Below, one piece after another: positions 17,508 to 26,391 of a stretch of 64,000 nt of DNA (within the stretch, counting starts at the first letter, position 1; every line of letters begins with the position of its first letter). Under the pieces are notes generated by a model. The model ran no database searches, was not told where the DNA came from, and was given only the letters and a program-made list of their open reading frames with translations. Made by a program: the position numbers and the translations under genes. The DNA lies in contig NC_014230.1 of the NCBI RefSeq assembly GCF_000196315.1, positions 1,570,001-1,634,000 on the forward strand, given 5' to 3'. This DNA comes from Croceibacter atlanticus HTCC2559. GTDB lineage: Bacteria > Bacteroidota > Bacteroidia > Flavobacteriales > Flavobacteriaceae.

Positions 17508-18110
17508 CTAATCTTTTATAGTGGTTAGGTCTTTATTAAACATTCTTCCAAAACCATATTGGAAAACTGCATAGTGATTTAAATATGGGTCTATTGCAAG
17601 TCTTGAATAGTTTCCGGTAAGTAATGGTTCAACCAATTCAGGTTTAAATGTATTGGTGTCTTTTAATGCTAGGAATGTAGTTTTTACATTATTATCATCT
17701 ATATTATTAAAGACACACGTCATAAAAGGACTGTCTAAGTTTAGGGTCATTTCACCTTGATTTTTAATCCAAAATTCAGGGTGTTTCTCTTTTAGCATTT
17801 TAAAAAGTGTTACAGTACGTTCTGAAATAATTTGTTCTGGTGTAACTTTTTCTTTTATGGCATGGTTAATCCATTTAGCCATGGCTTTCATTAAATTTTT
17901 CTTCTTAGGGTCGTTATTGTAGTTATAAATATCTTCTTCATAACTGTAAAAGGCTTCTTTTATAAGCTTTGTATCTAAGCTATCACAAATAAACCTATCT
18001 GGATAATTATTAAAGCTATACTCATAGTCTTTCTGCTCTGTTTTACAACTCCATAAAACAGTAACTAAAATAAGCGGCAAAAGAATGTGATGGAATTTAT
18101 TTAGCTTCAT
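17508..18110 (-). CDS. Hypothetical lipoprotein, paralogue of the previous gene
   Basis: A 200-residue predicted lipoprotein: signal peptide to residue 21 and Cys22 in the lipobox LWSC. The mature part has a conserved Cys in RFICDSLD and again in FMTCVFNN, both matched in the paralogue at 16916-17503 ([16 protein letters not shown]), so a disulfide is possible. It overlaps the mutA gene by 14 bases. Function unknown. A surface or periplasmic lipoprotein is unexpected among genes for a cytoplasmic B12 enzyme. Confidence 0.8.
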   Translation of the reverse strand: MKLNKFHHILLPLILVTVLWSCKTEQKDYEYSFNNYPDRFICDSLDTKLIKEAFYSYEEDIYNYNNDPKKKNLMKAMAKWINHAIKEKVTPEQIISERTVTLFKMLKEKHPEFWIKNQGEMTLNLDSPFMTCVFNNIDDNNVKTTFLALKDTNTFKPELVEPLLTGNYSRLAIDPYLNHYAVFQYGFGRMFNKDLTTIKD

Positions 18111-19443
18111 TTTTCAATCGTTCTTGTTCTAATTGTTCAGCCAGACGTTTTTCAATTATTGGCTCTATTAATGTTTTTCTCGGATTTTGTTTTACAAAAG
18201 GGTACAATTGTAAATCATTTGCCATTACATCTTGTTTGTTAGGATGCTTGTTGGTTCCTATAAGAGATAGCTTGCCATCATTAAATAACTGTTGTTCTTG
18301 TGAAGCAGAATCTTTTATCTTTTGCTGAATTTTACCATCAAATAATTGTTGTACAAAACCGCCACCCATTTCAATTTGCTTGAAAATTTCTAACGCTTTT
18401 TCAGCAAACTGTTGTGTAAGACTTTCAATATAATAACTACCGTCTGCAGCATTGTCTACTATATCAAAATAACTTTCGTGTTTCAAGACTAGTAGTTGGT
18501 TTCTAGAAATGCGATCTCCAAATTCATTATTTTTATGAAACAATGCATCATATGGCATATTATAAATTGCATTTGCACCACCTAAAGCAGCACTCATACA
18601 CTCTGTTGTAGTTCGTAGCATATTTACATTGTAATCATAAATAGCCTTGTTGCGTTTTGTGGGGTGAGCAAGAATAAATAAATTATCATTTAAGTTATAC
18701 TCCTTAGCAAGAGTGCTAAATAATAAACGTAGTGCTCTAAGTTTTGCAATCTCAAAAAAGTAATTAGAGCCTATTGAAACCTTTACCGTAAAATTTAAAT
18801 CTTTTTGGTCTGTAAAGTGGTTTGCGTATTCATTTATATGGGCTAAAGTATATGCTAATTCTTGCGGAATATTAGCACCAGCATTTTGATAAAGTGCAGC
18901 ATCTATACTTAAAATATCTTTCCCAATACATTTATTTAAAACTGAATGATCTTCATCTTTATTAGTAAACCAGTTACCATCTTTTGCAAGATGACCAATA
19001 ACATCTACTCCAATCTTTAAATTGTAAGACTGCTGAAGGTCTTTTAAGTTTTTTATAAATACTTCAGAAAGAAAAGTACACTCAATATATATGAATTTAT
19101 CACCTATGTTTAGTTTATCTAAAATAGCTTTTACGTTAACTGAGTCATTAGGGATAACAAACCATAACATTTCTGCACCACGCGTAAGTACATTGTTTGC
19201 TCTGGTGATGCTTTTTTCTACATTTTCTATGTAAATTTTTTCACAGACATCCCAAGAAGAAACCGCTTTTACAGACACTAACTTAGTGTCTTCTCTATGG
19301 TAAAAGGGTTTTACATCTATACCGTGATGGCTTTTGTAAATTAGGGTGTCATTGTAATCTGCGCCTTTAAGGTCTACTTGTATTTTCTGTTTCCAAGCTT
19401 TAGCGCTAACAGGATCAAAATCTTTAAATAGGTCTTTAGTCAT
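18097..19443 (-). CDS. mutA: Methylmalonyl-CoA mutase, small subunit
   Basis: The non-catalytic partner of MutB in the heterodimeric enzyme. The 448 residues cover only the barrel domain and lack the C-terminal B12 domain, as in other small subunits. Landmarks are DFDPVSAKAWKQKIQVDLKGADY at the N-terminus, FFEIAKLRALRLL, RTTTECMSAALGGANAI, and DGSYYIESLTQQFAEKALEIFKQIE. It is first in the operon mutA, two lipoprotein genes, mutB. Confidence 0.92.
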   Translation of the reverse strand: MTKDLFKDFDPVSAKAWKQKIQVDLKGADYNDTLIYKSHHGIDVKPFYHREDTKLVSVKAVSSWDVCEKIYIENVEKSITRANNVLTRGAEMLWFVIPNDSVNVKAILDKLNIGDKFIYIECTFLSEVFIKNLKDLQQSYNLKIGVDVIGHLAKDGNWFTNKDEDHSVLNKCIGKDILSIDAALYQNAGANIPQELAYTLAHINEYANHFTDQKDLNFTVKVSIGSNYFFEIAKLRALRLLFSTLAKEYNLNDNLFILAHPTKRNKAIYDYNVNMLRTTTECMSAALGGANAIYNMPYDALFHKNNEFGDRISRNQLLVLKHESYFDIVDNAADGSYYIESLTQQFAEKALEIFKQIEMGGGFVQQLFDGKIQQKIKDSASQEQQLFNDGKLSLIGTNKHPNKQDVMANDLQLYPFVKQNPRKTLIEPIIEKRLAEQLEQERLKNEAK

Positions 19444-19512
19444 AGTTTGTGTTTGTAAATAACAAAGGGATTTTAAAATTAAAGACTGTTTAATCTAATC
19501 TTAAAATTATTG

Positions 19513-19830
19513 CTATTGTATGCTATCTTCATATTCAATAATAAAAATCTCTTCATTTTCTCGCTTCATATAATATTCTTCTCTGGCAAATTTCTCAATT
19601 TCCACCGAGTCTTCTAAAGTTTTGATGGTAGTCTTGTCTTTGGCGATTTCCTCTTTGTAGTAATCCTTGTTTTTTTCAAGATCACTTATTTCGTTACTAA
19701 GTTCATTATGGATAAACCAAGAATTACTGTCGAAAAAAAACATCCAAATAGCAAAAACTATAAGTAACAAGATATACTTGTTACTTAAAAATCTGAACCA
19801 CCATTTTTGCTTTAGATCTTTAAATCTCAT
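19513..19830 (-). CDS. Septum formation initiator (DivIC/FtsB-like)
   Basis: A 105-residue bitopic protein: a short cytoplasmic N-terminus, one transmembrane helix at about residues 17-33, then a coiled coil (SNEISDLEKNKDYYKEEIAKDKTTIKTLEDSVEIEKFAREEYYMKRENEE) ending in the family pattern FAREEYYMKxxxE. DivIC/FtsB proteins bridge early and late parts of the division machinery. It is 18 bases downstream of the uridine kinase gene on the same strand. Confidence 0.85.
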   Translation of the reverse strand: MRFKDLKQKWWFRFLSNKYILLLIVFAIWMFFFDSNSWFIHNELSNEISDLEKNKDYYKEEIAKDKTTIKTLEDSVEIEKFAREEYYMKRENEEIFIIEYEDSIQ

Positions 19831-19848
19831 AAGGCTAAAGATACAATT

Positions 19849-20457
19849 TTAGGTAAGACGTTCTCTTATGATACTCTGTACAATATCAACAGCTACGGTA
19901 TTATATCTGTTGTTAGGAATAATCATATCTGCAAACTCCTTGGTAGGTTCTATAAATTGCTGGTGCATTGGTTTTAACGTCGTTTGGTAGCGGTTAAGCA
20001 CCTCTTCTAAATCTCTGCCACGTTCTGCAATATCACGTTTTAAACGCCTTATTAAACGTTCATCACTATCTGCGTGCACGTAAATCTTAATGTCGAATAG
20101 GTCTCGTAACTCAGGATTTGTAAGAATTAAAATACCTTCTACAATCATTACCTTGGTAGGGTATGTGGTTGTAGTTTCTCCAGTGCGGTTATGCTCTACA
20201 AAAGAATATACGGGTTGCTCTATAGGTTTGTTGTTTCTAAGATCGTTTAAATGTTGCGTTAGTAAAGGAAAATCTATGGACTGAGGATGATCAAAATTTA
20301 TCTTTGTACGCTGCTCAAGAGTAAGGTTAGATGTGTCTTTGTAGTAATGGTCTTGAGAAATAACTGCCACATCTTCTGTAGCTAACTGATCTATAATTTG
20401 ATTGACCACCGTTGTTTTTCCACAGCCAGTACCGCCAGCAATTCCTATAATGAGCAT
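19849..20457 (-). CDS. udk: Uridine kinase
   Basis: Phosphorylates uridine and cytidine in pyrimidine salvage. The Walker A is GGTGCGKTTVVNQI at residues 8-21 (Cys replaces the more usual Ser). ISQDHYYKD, NFDHPQSIDFPLL, VEGILIL and the lid region ERLIRRLKRDIAERGRDLEEVLNRY follow, all as in Udk. The length of 202 residues is normal. A perfect TAnnTTTG element lies 29 bases upstream. Confidence 0.95.
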   Translation of the reverse strand: MLIIGIAGGTGCGKTTVVNQIIDQLATEDVAVISQDHYYKDTSNLTLEQRTKINFDHPQSIDFPLLTQHLNDLRNNKPIEQPVYSFVEHNRTGETTTTYPTKVMIVEGILILTNPELRDLFDIKIYVHADSDERLIRRLKRDIAERGRDLEEVLNRYQTTLKPMHQQFIEPTKEFADMIIPNNRYNTVAVDIVQSIIRERLT

Positions 20458-20485
20458 CTCAATAAAAAGTTTGAAGTTTGAGCGG

Positions 20486-20493
20486 CAAAGTTA
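20486..20493 (-). promoter_or_regulatory. -7 promoter element for udk
   Basis: TAACTTTG on the minus strand fits TAnnTTTG. A TTTA about 21 bases upstream is a weak -33 candidate. Confidence 0.45.
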
Positions 20494-20547
20494 GAAGTTA
20501 ATTCACGAAAATGGTAAACAGATGCTGAAAAAATAATTTAATACAAT

Positions 20548-21834
20548 TTAAGCTTTAGGGGTTGTTGAAATTTGCTTTGAATGCTTATAAAATAATATAG
20601 ATGCTAAAAAGCCTATAGTAGAAAATATGCCTAAAGCAATAAATACATAACTATGGCCTTGCTCACCATTCCAACCATCTAAAAAGTAACCTATCATAGG
20701 ACCAGCAAAGATGTCTGGTGTGTAACCAATAAATGATATAAGACCAACAGCTGTTCCCGTAAGAGTTAAGGGTATTTTGCCTTCTTGCATTACTGCAAAA
20801 TACAGTACTCTAACAGCGTATACGCCGATAGCTGTAATAATAATACTTGTAAAGAAAAACAACGTAGTGTTTTCTGGTAAGACGCCAGAAGCAAATATGC
20901 TAGCGCCGATAATAGATAGTAAAAAACCAATACATAAATAAAGTGAGGCTTTAGATCTGTCTGCTAAAACACCAATGAGAACACCTACAAGAGGTCTTAT
21001 AAATAATAAGAAAGTTCCTGTTTGTGCAGCTTCAATCTCAGAATATTTCATTACGTCTTTTGCATATAAAGAGAAAATATCTGTAATCTTATAACCTACA
21101 TAAGCACAGAGTATAATTATCATTAAAAGCCATACAGCTTTAAGCTGTAATACCTCTTTTATGTTTTTAAGTGTAATGTGTTCCTTAATAGTTTCCTTTT
21201 CTATTGTTCCTTTAGTATCTAGCTTTAAAAAGAAATAAACTAATAGTCCTATTAGTATTACAATGCCAGATGTTATTAAGATAACAGCTTTAAAAGCTTG
21301 ACGTTGTTCAATAGTATTAAGGTCTACATCATTATCTGGCATAAGAAACGCAAAAATTAATACCCCTAAAAGTCCAAATAAGGCACCTACCAAGCCACGA
21401 CCGCCATCTAAAAAACCAAATGCTTTACCTTGGCTGTCTGTGCCACCCCAAATACGAGTTGCTTTAATCATACCAGCCCAAAACAAACAAATTGTAGTAA
21501 AACCCCAATATCCATAAAGTATTTTTAACGTTGTGTATGATGGATTGTTGGCATATACAAAACTACCTATGGCAGTTAATATGAGAGAGATTCCCATTAA
21601 TTTTCTAGGTTGAAATTTATCTGCTAAAGGACCACCAAACAAATAAGACACTAACGCCACTAAGCCATATATTGAAAAACAATAACCAAGCTGTGTATTA
21701 GTTACTTGAAATACATCTAAAACGGTAGCCCTAAACACTCTTGCTAAGACAAAAGGTAAAATGAAAACCGCTTCTCCTGCTAAAATTAGGAGAATAATGT
21801 AGTGTACTGGTTTTTTTATATTGTCTTTTTTCAA
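20548..21834 (-). CDS. Major facilitator superfamily transporter
   Basis: A 428-residue polytopic protein with about twelve helices. The loop after helix 2 reads GGPLADKFQPRKLMGIS, an MFS motif A variant, and a second copy is GVLADRSKASLY in the C-terminal half. A cytoplasmic loop (KLDTKGTIEKETIKEHITLKNIKEVLQ) separates the halves. The substrate cannot be told from sequence. The start is TTG at 21834. The gene is transcribed away from dnaK. Confidence 0.85.
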   Translation of the reverse strand: MKKDNIKKPVHYIILLILAGEAVFILPFVLARVFRATVLDVFQVTNTQLGYCFSIYGLVALVSYLFGGPLADKFQPRKLMGISLILTAIGSFVYANNPSYTTLKILYGYWGFTTICLFWAGMIKATRIWGGTDSQGKAFGFLDGGRGLVGALFGLLGVLIFAFLMPDNDVDLNTIEQRQAFKAVILITSGIVILIGLLVYFFLKLDTKGTIEKETIKEHITLKNIKEVLQLKAVWLLMIIILCAYVGYKITDIFSLYAKDVMKYSEIEAAQTGTFLLFIRPLVGVLIGVLADRSKASLYLCIGFLLSIIGASIFASGVLPENTTLFFFTSIIITAIGVYAVRVLYFAVMQEGKIPLTLTGTAVGLISFIGYTPDIFAGPMIGYFLDGWNGEQGHSYVFIALGIFSTIGFLASILFYKHSKQISTTPKA

Positions 21835-21842
21835 AGGTATGT

Positions 21843-21890
21843 TACAGTTTGGTTTGTGAAAGATAAGAAATAAGGCTTTGGCAAACTGTA
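21843..21890. repeat. Inverted repeat with 30-base spacer upstream of the MFS gene
   Basis: TACAGTTTG (21843-21851) and CAAACTGTA (21882-21890) are perfect 9-base inverted arms. They sit just upstream of the MFS gene, where they could be paired operator half-sites or a long-loop stem. Nothing further supports either. Confidence 0.3.
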
Positions 21891-21921
21891 TTAGGTTAGG
21901 GTCTGTAAATAAGATGTTTTG

Positions 21922-21998
21922 TGTTAGGGATAGAGCAGGTTACCGTGTAACGGCGAAAGCCCGACCCGATTTAGGGGAACACCCGAAACAGTAACTTG
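21922..21998 (+). ncRNA. Candidate structured RNA (Flavo-1-like?)
   Basis: This GC-richer island in an AT-rich 323-bp intergenic region can fold into consecutive hairpins. GTTAC (21939-21943) pairs with GTAAC (21947-21951), and GGC (21952-21954) pairs with GCC (21959-21961) across a GAAA tetraloop. GGG (21928-21930) can pair with CCC (21965-21967) to close them. The sequence style (TTAGGGATAG ... AGCCCGACCC) is one I recall from intergenic regions of many Flavobacteria and may belong to the Flavo-1 RNA motif. That assignment is from memory and the strand is uncertain. It lies about 200 bases upstream of dnaK. Confidence 0.4.
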
Positions 21999-22103
21999 TA
22001 ATTTGTATTTAAAAAAGCTGTTAACGACTCAAGCAACTGCCTAAGTTTTCATTTATAGTTTTTATTTCTGACACTCTGTCATAATCATTCTAGTGGCACA
22101 TCT

Positions 22104-22135
22104 TTTGACTTTTAGTAGTCGAGAAAACAATTTTG
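22104..22135 (+). promoter_or_regulatory. Promoter of dnaK
   Basis: TTTG at 22104-22107 is a -33 element. After 20 bases follows CAATTTTG (22128-22135), one mismatch from TAnnTTTG. The ATG at 22158 lies about 15-18 bases after the expected start. The 20-base spacing is the same as in the receptor promoter at 610-641. No CIRCE-type inverted repeat is visible. Confidence 0.5.
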
Positions 22136-22157
22136 AACACTAATAAAATATATTAAG

Positions 22158-24068
22158 ATGAGTAAAATAATTGGAATTGACTTGGGTACTACCAACAGTT
22201 GCGTTGCCGTAATGGAAGGTAACGAGCCTACGGTAATCCCAAATGCTGAAGGTAAGCGCACAACTCCTTCTGTCATTGCTTTTGTAGATGGCGGTGAGAT
22301 TAAAGTGGGTGACCCAGCAAAAAGACAAGCAGTAACTAACCCAACAAAAACGGTTTCTTCTATTAAGCGTTTTATGGGTAACAAATTCAGTGAATCTTCT
22401 AAAGAAGTTGAAAGTGCTGCATACGATGTAAAAAAAGGAGATAACGATACGCCAAGAGTAGATATAGACGGTCGTTTATATACACCACAGGAATTATCTG
22501 CTATGATTCTTCAGAAAATGAAGAAAACAGCTGAAGATTATCTTGGTACAGACGTTACTGGAGCTGTAATTACAGTACCAGCATACTTTAATGATAGCCA
22601 ACGCCAAGCAACTAAAGAAGCTGGTGAGATTGCAGGTCTTAAAGTAGAGCGTATTATTAATGAGCCTACTGCTGCTGCATTGGCTTATGGTTTAGATAAG
22701 AAAGATACAGACCAAAAGATTGTTGTATTTGACTTTGGTGGTGGTACTCATGACGTTTCTATCCTAGAATTAGGTGACGGCGTTTTTGAAGTATTATCTA
22801 CAGATGGTGACACACACCTTGGTGGTGATGATGTTGACCAAAAGATAATTAACTGGTTGGCAGATGAGTTCAAATCTGAAGAAGATATGAACCTTAAGAA
22901 AGATCCTATGGCGTTACAACGTCTTAAGGAAGCTGCAGAGAAAGCAAAAATTGAGTTGTCTTCTTCTAACCAAACAGAAATCAATTTACCTTACATTACA
23001 GCTACTGCAAGCGGACCAAAACACTTGGTACGTACATTAACACGTAGCAAATTTGAGCAATTAATTGATGATTTAGTAAAACGCACAATTACTCCTTGTG
23101 AAAAAGCACTTAAAGCTGCTGGATTAAGCAAGAGTGATATAGATGAGGTTATCCTTGTTGGTGGTTCTACACGTATTCCTGCAGTACAAGAAGCTGTAGA
23201 GAAATTCTTTGGTAAGAAGCCAAGTAAAGGTGTAAACCCAGATGAGGTTGTAGCTGTTGGTGCTGCAATACAAGGTGGTGTATTAACAGGAGACGTAAAA
23301 GACGTTCTTTTATTAGATGTTACACCATTATCTCTAGGTATTGAAACTATGGGTGGCGTTATGACTAAGTTGATTGAGGCAAACACGACTATTCCTACGA
23401 ATAAGTCTCAGGTCTTCTCAACGGCGGCAGATAACCAGCCAAGTGTAGAAATTCACGTATTACAAGGTGAGCGTCCAATGGCGGCAGATAACAAGACAAT
23501 TGGTAGATTCCATTTGTCTGATATTCCACCAGCACAACGTGGTGTTCCTCAAATTGAAGTGACTTTCGATATTGATGCTAACGGTATCATTAAAGTAAGT
23601 GCAGAAGATAAAGCAACTGGTAAGAAGCAAGATATTAAGATTGAAGCGTCTTCTGGTTTAAGCGAAGAGGAAATCAAGAAAATGAAAGCTGAAGCTGAAG
23701 CTAATGCAGATGCAGATGCTAAGACTAAAGAAAAAGTTGATAAGATTAACGAGGCAGATGCTATGGTTTTCCAAACGGAAAAGCAACTTAAAGAATTTGG
23801 TGATAAATTATCTGATGATAAGAAAGCACCAATTGAAGAAGCATTAACTGAGTTAAAGGCTGCACACGCAACTGGCGATGTAGACCAAATTCAACCAGCT
23901 TTAGATAAGATAAACGAAGCTTGGAAAGTAGCTAGTGAAGAAATGTACAAAGCACAAGCAGAAGCTCAACAAGGCGCTCCAACTGGAGATGCTGGTCAAG
24001 CTGAAGGTGATGCTAGTTCTTCTGAAGGTAGCGATGTAGAAGATGTAGATTTTGAAGAAGTAAAATAA
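22158..24068 (+). CDS. dnaK: Chaperone DnaK (Hsp70)
   Basis: The 636-residue ATP-dependent chaperone. The nucleotide-binding domain has [52 protein letters not shown] and [14 protein letters not shown]. The linker [16 protein letters not shown] leads into the substrate-binding domain, and an acidic C-terminal tail ([16 protein letters not shown]) ends the protein. [10 protein letters not shown] has His where most have Thr or Phe. GrpE and DnaJ genes are not adjacent. The gene has its own promoter and a strong terminator, so it is monocistronic. Confidence 0.98.
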   Translation: MSKIIGIDLGTTNSCVAVMEGNEPTVIPNAEGKRTTPSVIAFVDGGEIKVGDPAKRQAVTNPTKTVSSIKRFMGNKFSESSKEVESAAYDVKKGDNDTPRVDIDGRLYTPQELSAMILQKMKKTAEDYLGTDVTGAVITVPAYFNDSQRQATKEAGEIAGLKVERIINEPTAAALAYGLDKKDTDQKIVVFDFGGGTHDVSILELGDGVFEVLSTDGDTHLGGDDVDQKIINWLADEFKSEEDMNLKKDPMALQRLKEAAEKAKIELSSSNQTEINLPYITATASGPKHLVRTLTRSKFEQLIDDLVKRTITPCEKALKAAGLSKSDIDEVILVGGSTRIPAVQEAVEKFFGKKPSKGVNPDEVVAVGAAIQGGVLTGDVKDVLLLDVTPLSLGIETMGGVMTKLIEANTTIPTNKSQVFSTAADNQPSVEIHVLQGERPMAADNKTIGRFHLSDIPPAQRGVPQIEVTFDIDANGIIKVSAEDKATGKKQDIKIEASSGLSEEEIKKMKAEAEANADADAKTKEKVDKINEADAMVFQTEKQLKEFGDKLSDDKKAPIEEALTELKAAHATGDVDQIQPALDKINEAWKVASEEMYKAQAEAQQGAPTGDAGQAEGDASSSEGSDVEDVDFEEVK

Positions 24069-24101
24069 GCTTCAATCCTTAACCGGATTTCTATTATATA
24101 T

Positions 24102-24136
24102 AAATCCGCAACTCGAAAGAGTTGCGGATTTTTTTT
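24102..24136 (+). terminator. Intrinsic terminator after dnaK
   Basis: AAATCCGCAACTC (24102-24114), a GAAA tetraloop, and GAGTTGCGGATTT (24119-24131) form a perfect 13-bp stem followed by a T-run to 24136. This is a textbook rho-independent terminator 34 bases after the stop. Confidence 0.95.
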
Positions 24137-24209
24137 GTTTTAACCATAAAGATTGAAACGATTAGAGTACCAGTTTACTTATATTTATACAACTAAATTA
24201 ACGCGCATA

Positions 24210-25049
24210 ATGACTACAACTCACCGTTTTTTAATCTTGGTAACCAGCCTATTATCTATAATATCTTGCAAACAACAAACGACTAGTGAAGATCAGATTA
24301 AGAATTCTCCAACTCAAATTCAACTTAATACCACTAAAGGAAATATAGTTGTAGAGCTATACAACCAAACACCAAAACACCGTGATAATTTTATAAAACT
24401 AGCTAAAGACAGTACATTAAATGGCGTATTGTTTCATAGAGTAATTAAAGATTTTATGATACAGAGTGGTGATATTAAAAGTAAAGCTGCAAAACCACAA
24501 GATACTTTGGGAGAAGGCGAGTTGCCATATAGAGTGTCTGCTGAGTTTCATCCAGACTTATTCCATAAAAAAGGAGTATTAGCTGCTGCGAGAGATGGAA
24601 ATTTAGAGCGTGCATCAAGTAGTACACAATTTTATATTGTACAAGGAAAAATTCAGAACGATAGTTTATTACAATTAAATGAAGATAGAATTAACGGCTG
24701 GCTAAGAGAACATAAATTTAAAAATAGCTTTAAGCATAAGGATTTGGTTAATGCTTTACAGCAGGCAGAAATTGTTGGAGATCAAACCTTGTATAAAAAA
24801 CTTAACGATAGTATTATAAAGCTTGCAAAAGAGTTTGAAGATTTTGAAAGGTATACCATACCAAAAGAACATAGGAAAGTTTATAAAACTATTGGAGGTA
24901 CGCCACACTTAGACCAGAATTACACAGTTTTTGGAGAAGTTGTAAGTGGTTTAAATATTGTTGATTCAATTGCAAATGCTGCAACAAACAATTTAGATAG
25001 ACCATTAACAGATATTCGTATTAAGAGCGTTAAAATATTAGAGCAATAG
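24210..25049 (+). CDS. Lipoprotein peptidyl-prolyl isomerase, cyclophilin type
   Basis: A 279-residue cyclophilin on a lipoprotein signal: MTTTHRFLILVTSLLSIISC with Cys20. The ATG at 24210 is preferred to a TTG 57 bases upstream because it gives this clean lipobox. The domain begins IQLNTTKGNIVVELYNQTPKHRDNFIKL and continues with GVLFHRVIKDFMIQSGDI and ASSSTQFYIVQGK. A charged insert of about 75 residues (ENDR-rich, around RINGWLREHKFKNSFKHKD) splits the fold before YTVFGEVVSGLNIVDSIA. It is predicted to act in the periplasm on folding of outer-membrane or secreted proteins. Confidence 0.9.
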   Translation: MTTTHRFLILVTSLLSIISCKQQTTSEDQIKNSPTQIQLNTTKGNIVVELYNQTPKHRDNFIKLAKDSTLNGVLFHRVIKDFMIQSGDIKSKAAKPQDTLGEGELPYRVSAEFHPDLFHKKGVLAAARDGNLERASSSTQFYIVQGKIQNDSLLQLNEDRINGWLREHKFKNSFKHKDLVNALQQAEIVGDQTLYKKLNDSIIKLAKEFEDFERYTIPKEHRKVYKTIGGTPHLDQNYTVFGEVVSGLNIVDSIANAATNNLDRPLTDIRIKSVKILEQ

Positions 25050-25066
25050 TTAACCATAATTAAAAT

Positions 25067-25831
25067 ATGTGTTACGATATAAAAACAAGTAAAAAAGCAC
25101 AACTAGAGCGTGTAAGGCGCGCTCAAGATTTATTGGCATTAGAGGAAATAGAAGATAGGCTACTACCTTTAACAGATTTGCCTTTGCATCATGCATCTGG
25201 ATTTAATCATCCAGAAGTACTTATTTATACAGATCGTTCTCCAAATTTTCCAGAAGTTGCAACTTGGGGCTTAGTGCCACATTGGGTAAAAGATACCACT
25301 CAAAAAAAACAGTTGTGGAATAAGACCTTAAACGCACGAGGTGAAACAATTTTCGAAAAACCGTCTTTTCGAGATTCTGCTAAACATAAACGCTGCCTCT
25401 TTTATGTTGATGGCTTTTATGAGCACCATCACTACAATGGACAGGTGTATCCCTTTTATATTCATAAGAAAGATAACACGGCAATGGCAATGGCAGGATT
25501 ATGGAATACTTGGGAAGATCCAGAAACTGGCGGACATTTAAATACGTTTTCAATAGTTACTACTATAGGAAATGCATTACTTTCTAAAATACATAACAAT
25601 CCAAAATTAGAAGGCCCAAGAATGCCTCTAATTTTGCCAGAAGATATAGCAGATCAATGGATAACAAATGTTGATGATTATTTAGACGAGCAAACAATCA
25701 CATCTTTAATACAGCCCTATCCAGATGAAGAGTTCTCTGCACATACGGTGCAAAAGCTTAGAGGCAAAGCATATCTAGGAAATACGCCAAACACTAGCGA
25801 ACCAGTTATATATAATGAATTAAATTTTTAA
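25067..25831 (+). CDS. SOS response-associated peptidase family (SRAP/YedK/HMCES)
   Basis: SRAP proteins crosslink covalently to abasic sites in single-stranded DNA through Cys2. Here the protein begins MCYDIK, giving Cys2 after Met removal, which fixes the start. Other catalytic landmarks are LNARGETIFEKPSFRD (Asn), CLFYVDGFYEHHH (Glu) and KIHNNPKLEGPRMPLIL (His, with a longer gap before RMP than in YedK). The 254 residues fit the family. It follows the cyclophilin gene by 17 bases and is probably in the same operon. Confidence 0.93.
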   Translation: MCYDIKTSKKAQLERVRRAQDLLALEEIEDRLLPLTDLPLHHASGFNHPEVLIYTDRSPNFPEVATWGLVPHWVKDTTQKKQLWNKTLNARGETIFEKPSFRDSAKHKRCLFYVDGFYEHHHYNGQVYPFYIHKKDNTAMAMAGLWNTWEDPETGGHLNTFSIVTTIGNALLSKIHNNPKLEGPRMPLILPEDIADQWITNVDDYLDEQTITSLIQPYPDEEFSAHTVQKLRGKAYLGNTPNTSEPVIYNELNF

Positions 25832-25850
25832 CAAGTAATACCAACCAGCT

Positions 25851-26303
25851 ATGACCAATGTTTTTACAGAAAAAGGCACTTCAGAATTTATAAATAGAAT
25901 ACATAACCTTACACCAGAAACAAAACCGCAATGGGGAAAGATGAGTGTCGAAAAAATGTTAGCTCACTGCAATGTTACTTATGAGTTAATTTATGAAGAT
26001 AAACATCCAAGGCCGAAAGGCTTAAAGAAACTTTTAATAAAACTATTAATTAAGAATTATGTAGTAGGAGATAAACCATTTAAAAAAAATGGAGGTACTG
26101 CACCAGCATTTTTAATTAGGGATGAGCGCAAATTTAAAACTGAAAAAGAAAGGTTAATACAGCATCTGGAAAAAACACAACAACTGGGTGAATCTCATTT
26201 TAATGGGAAAGAGTCTCATTCTTTTGGACCATTAACTATAAAAGAATGGAATACCATGTTTAGCAAACACTTAGATCATCACCTTACTCAATTTGGTGTG
26301 TAG
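25851..26303 (+). CDS. DUF1569 protein (DinB-like fold)
   Basis: A 150-residue protein matching DUF1569: FTEKGTSEFINRIHNLTPETKPQWGKMSVEKMLAHC near the start, a basic middle (RPKGLKKLLIKLLIKNYVVGDKPFKKN), and SHSFGPLTIKEWNTMFSKHLDHHLTQFGV at the end. The His residues at AHC and HLDHHL fit the three-His metal site of DinB-like four-helix bundles. The substrate is unknown. It follows the SRAP gene by 19 bases. Confidence 0.85.
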   Translation: MTNVFTEKGTSEFINRIHNLTPETKPQWGKMSVEKMLAHCNVTYELIYEDKHPRPKGLKKLLIKLLIKNYVVGDKPFKKNGGTAPAFLIRDERKFKTEKERLIQHLEKTQQLGESHFNGKESHSFGPLTIKEWNTMFSKHLDHHLTQFGV

Positions 26304-26369
26304 GTAAAAAGTATAGGGAGAACTAGTTATAGTTTTCATAATCTAAATGCCTAAGCAAAGCCAAACCCT

Positions 26370-26377
26370 TAAATTTG
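26370..26377 (+). promoter_or_regulatory. -7 promoter element for the barrel gene
   Basis: TAAATTTG fits TAnnTTTG exactly and lies 14 bases before the ATG at 26392. No clear -33. Confidence 0.4.
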
Positions 26378-26391
26378 TAAAAACTTAAATT

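Noticed and set aside
22991-23386. 131-residue open frame antisense to dnaK
   Set aside because: Shadow of the conserved dnaK reading frame. Low-complexity composition fits antisense translation.
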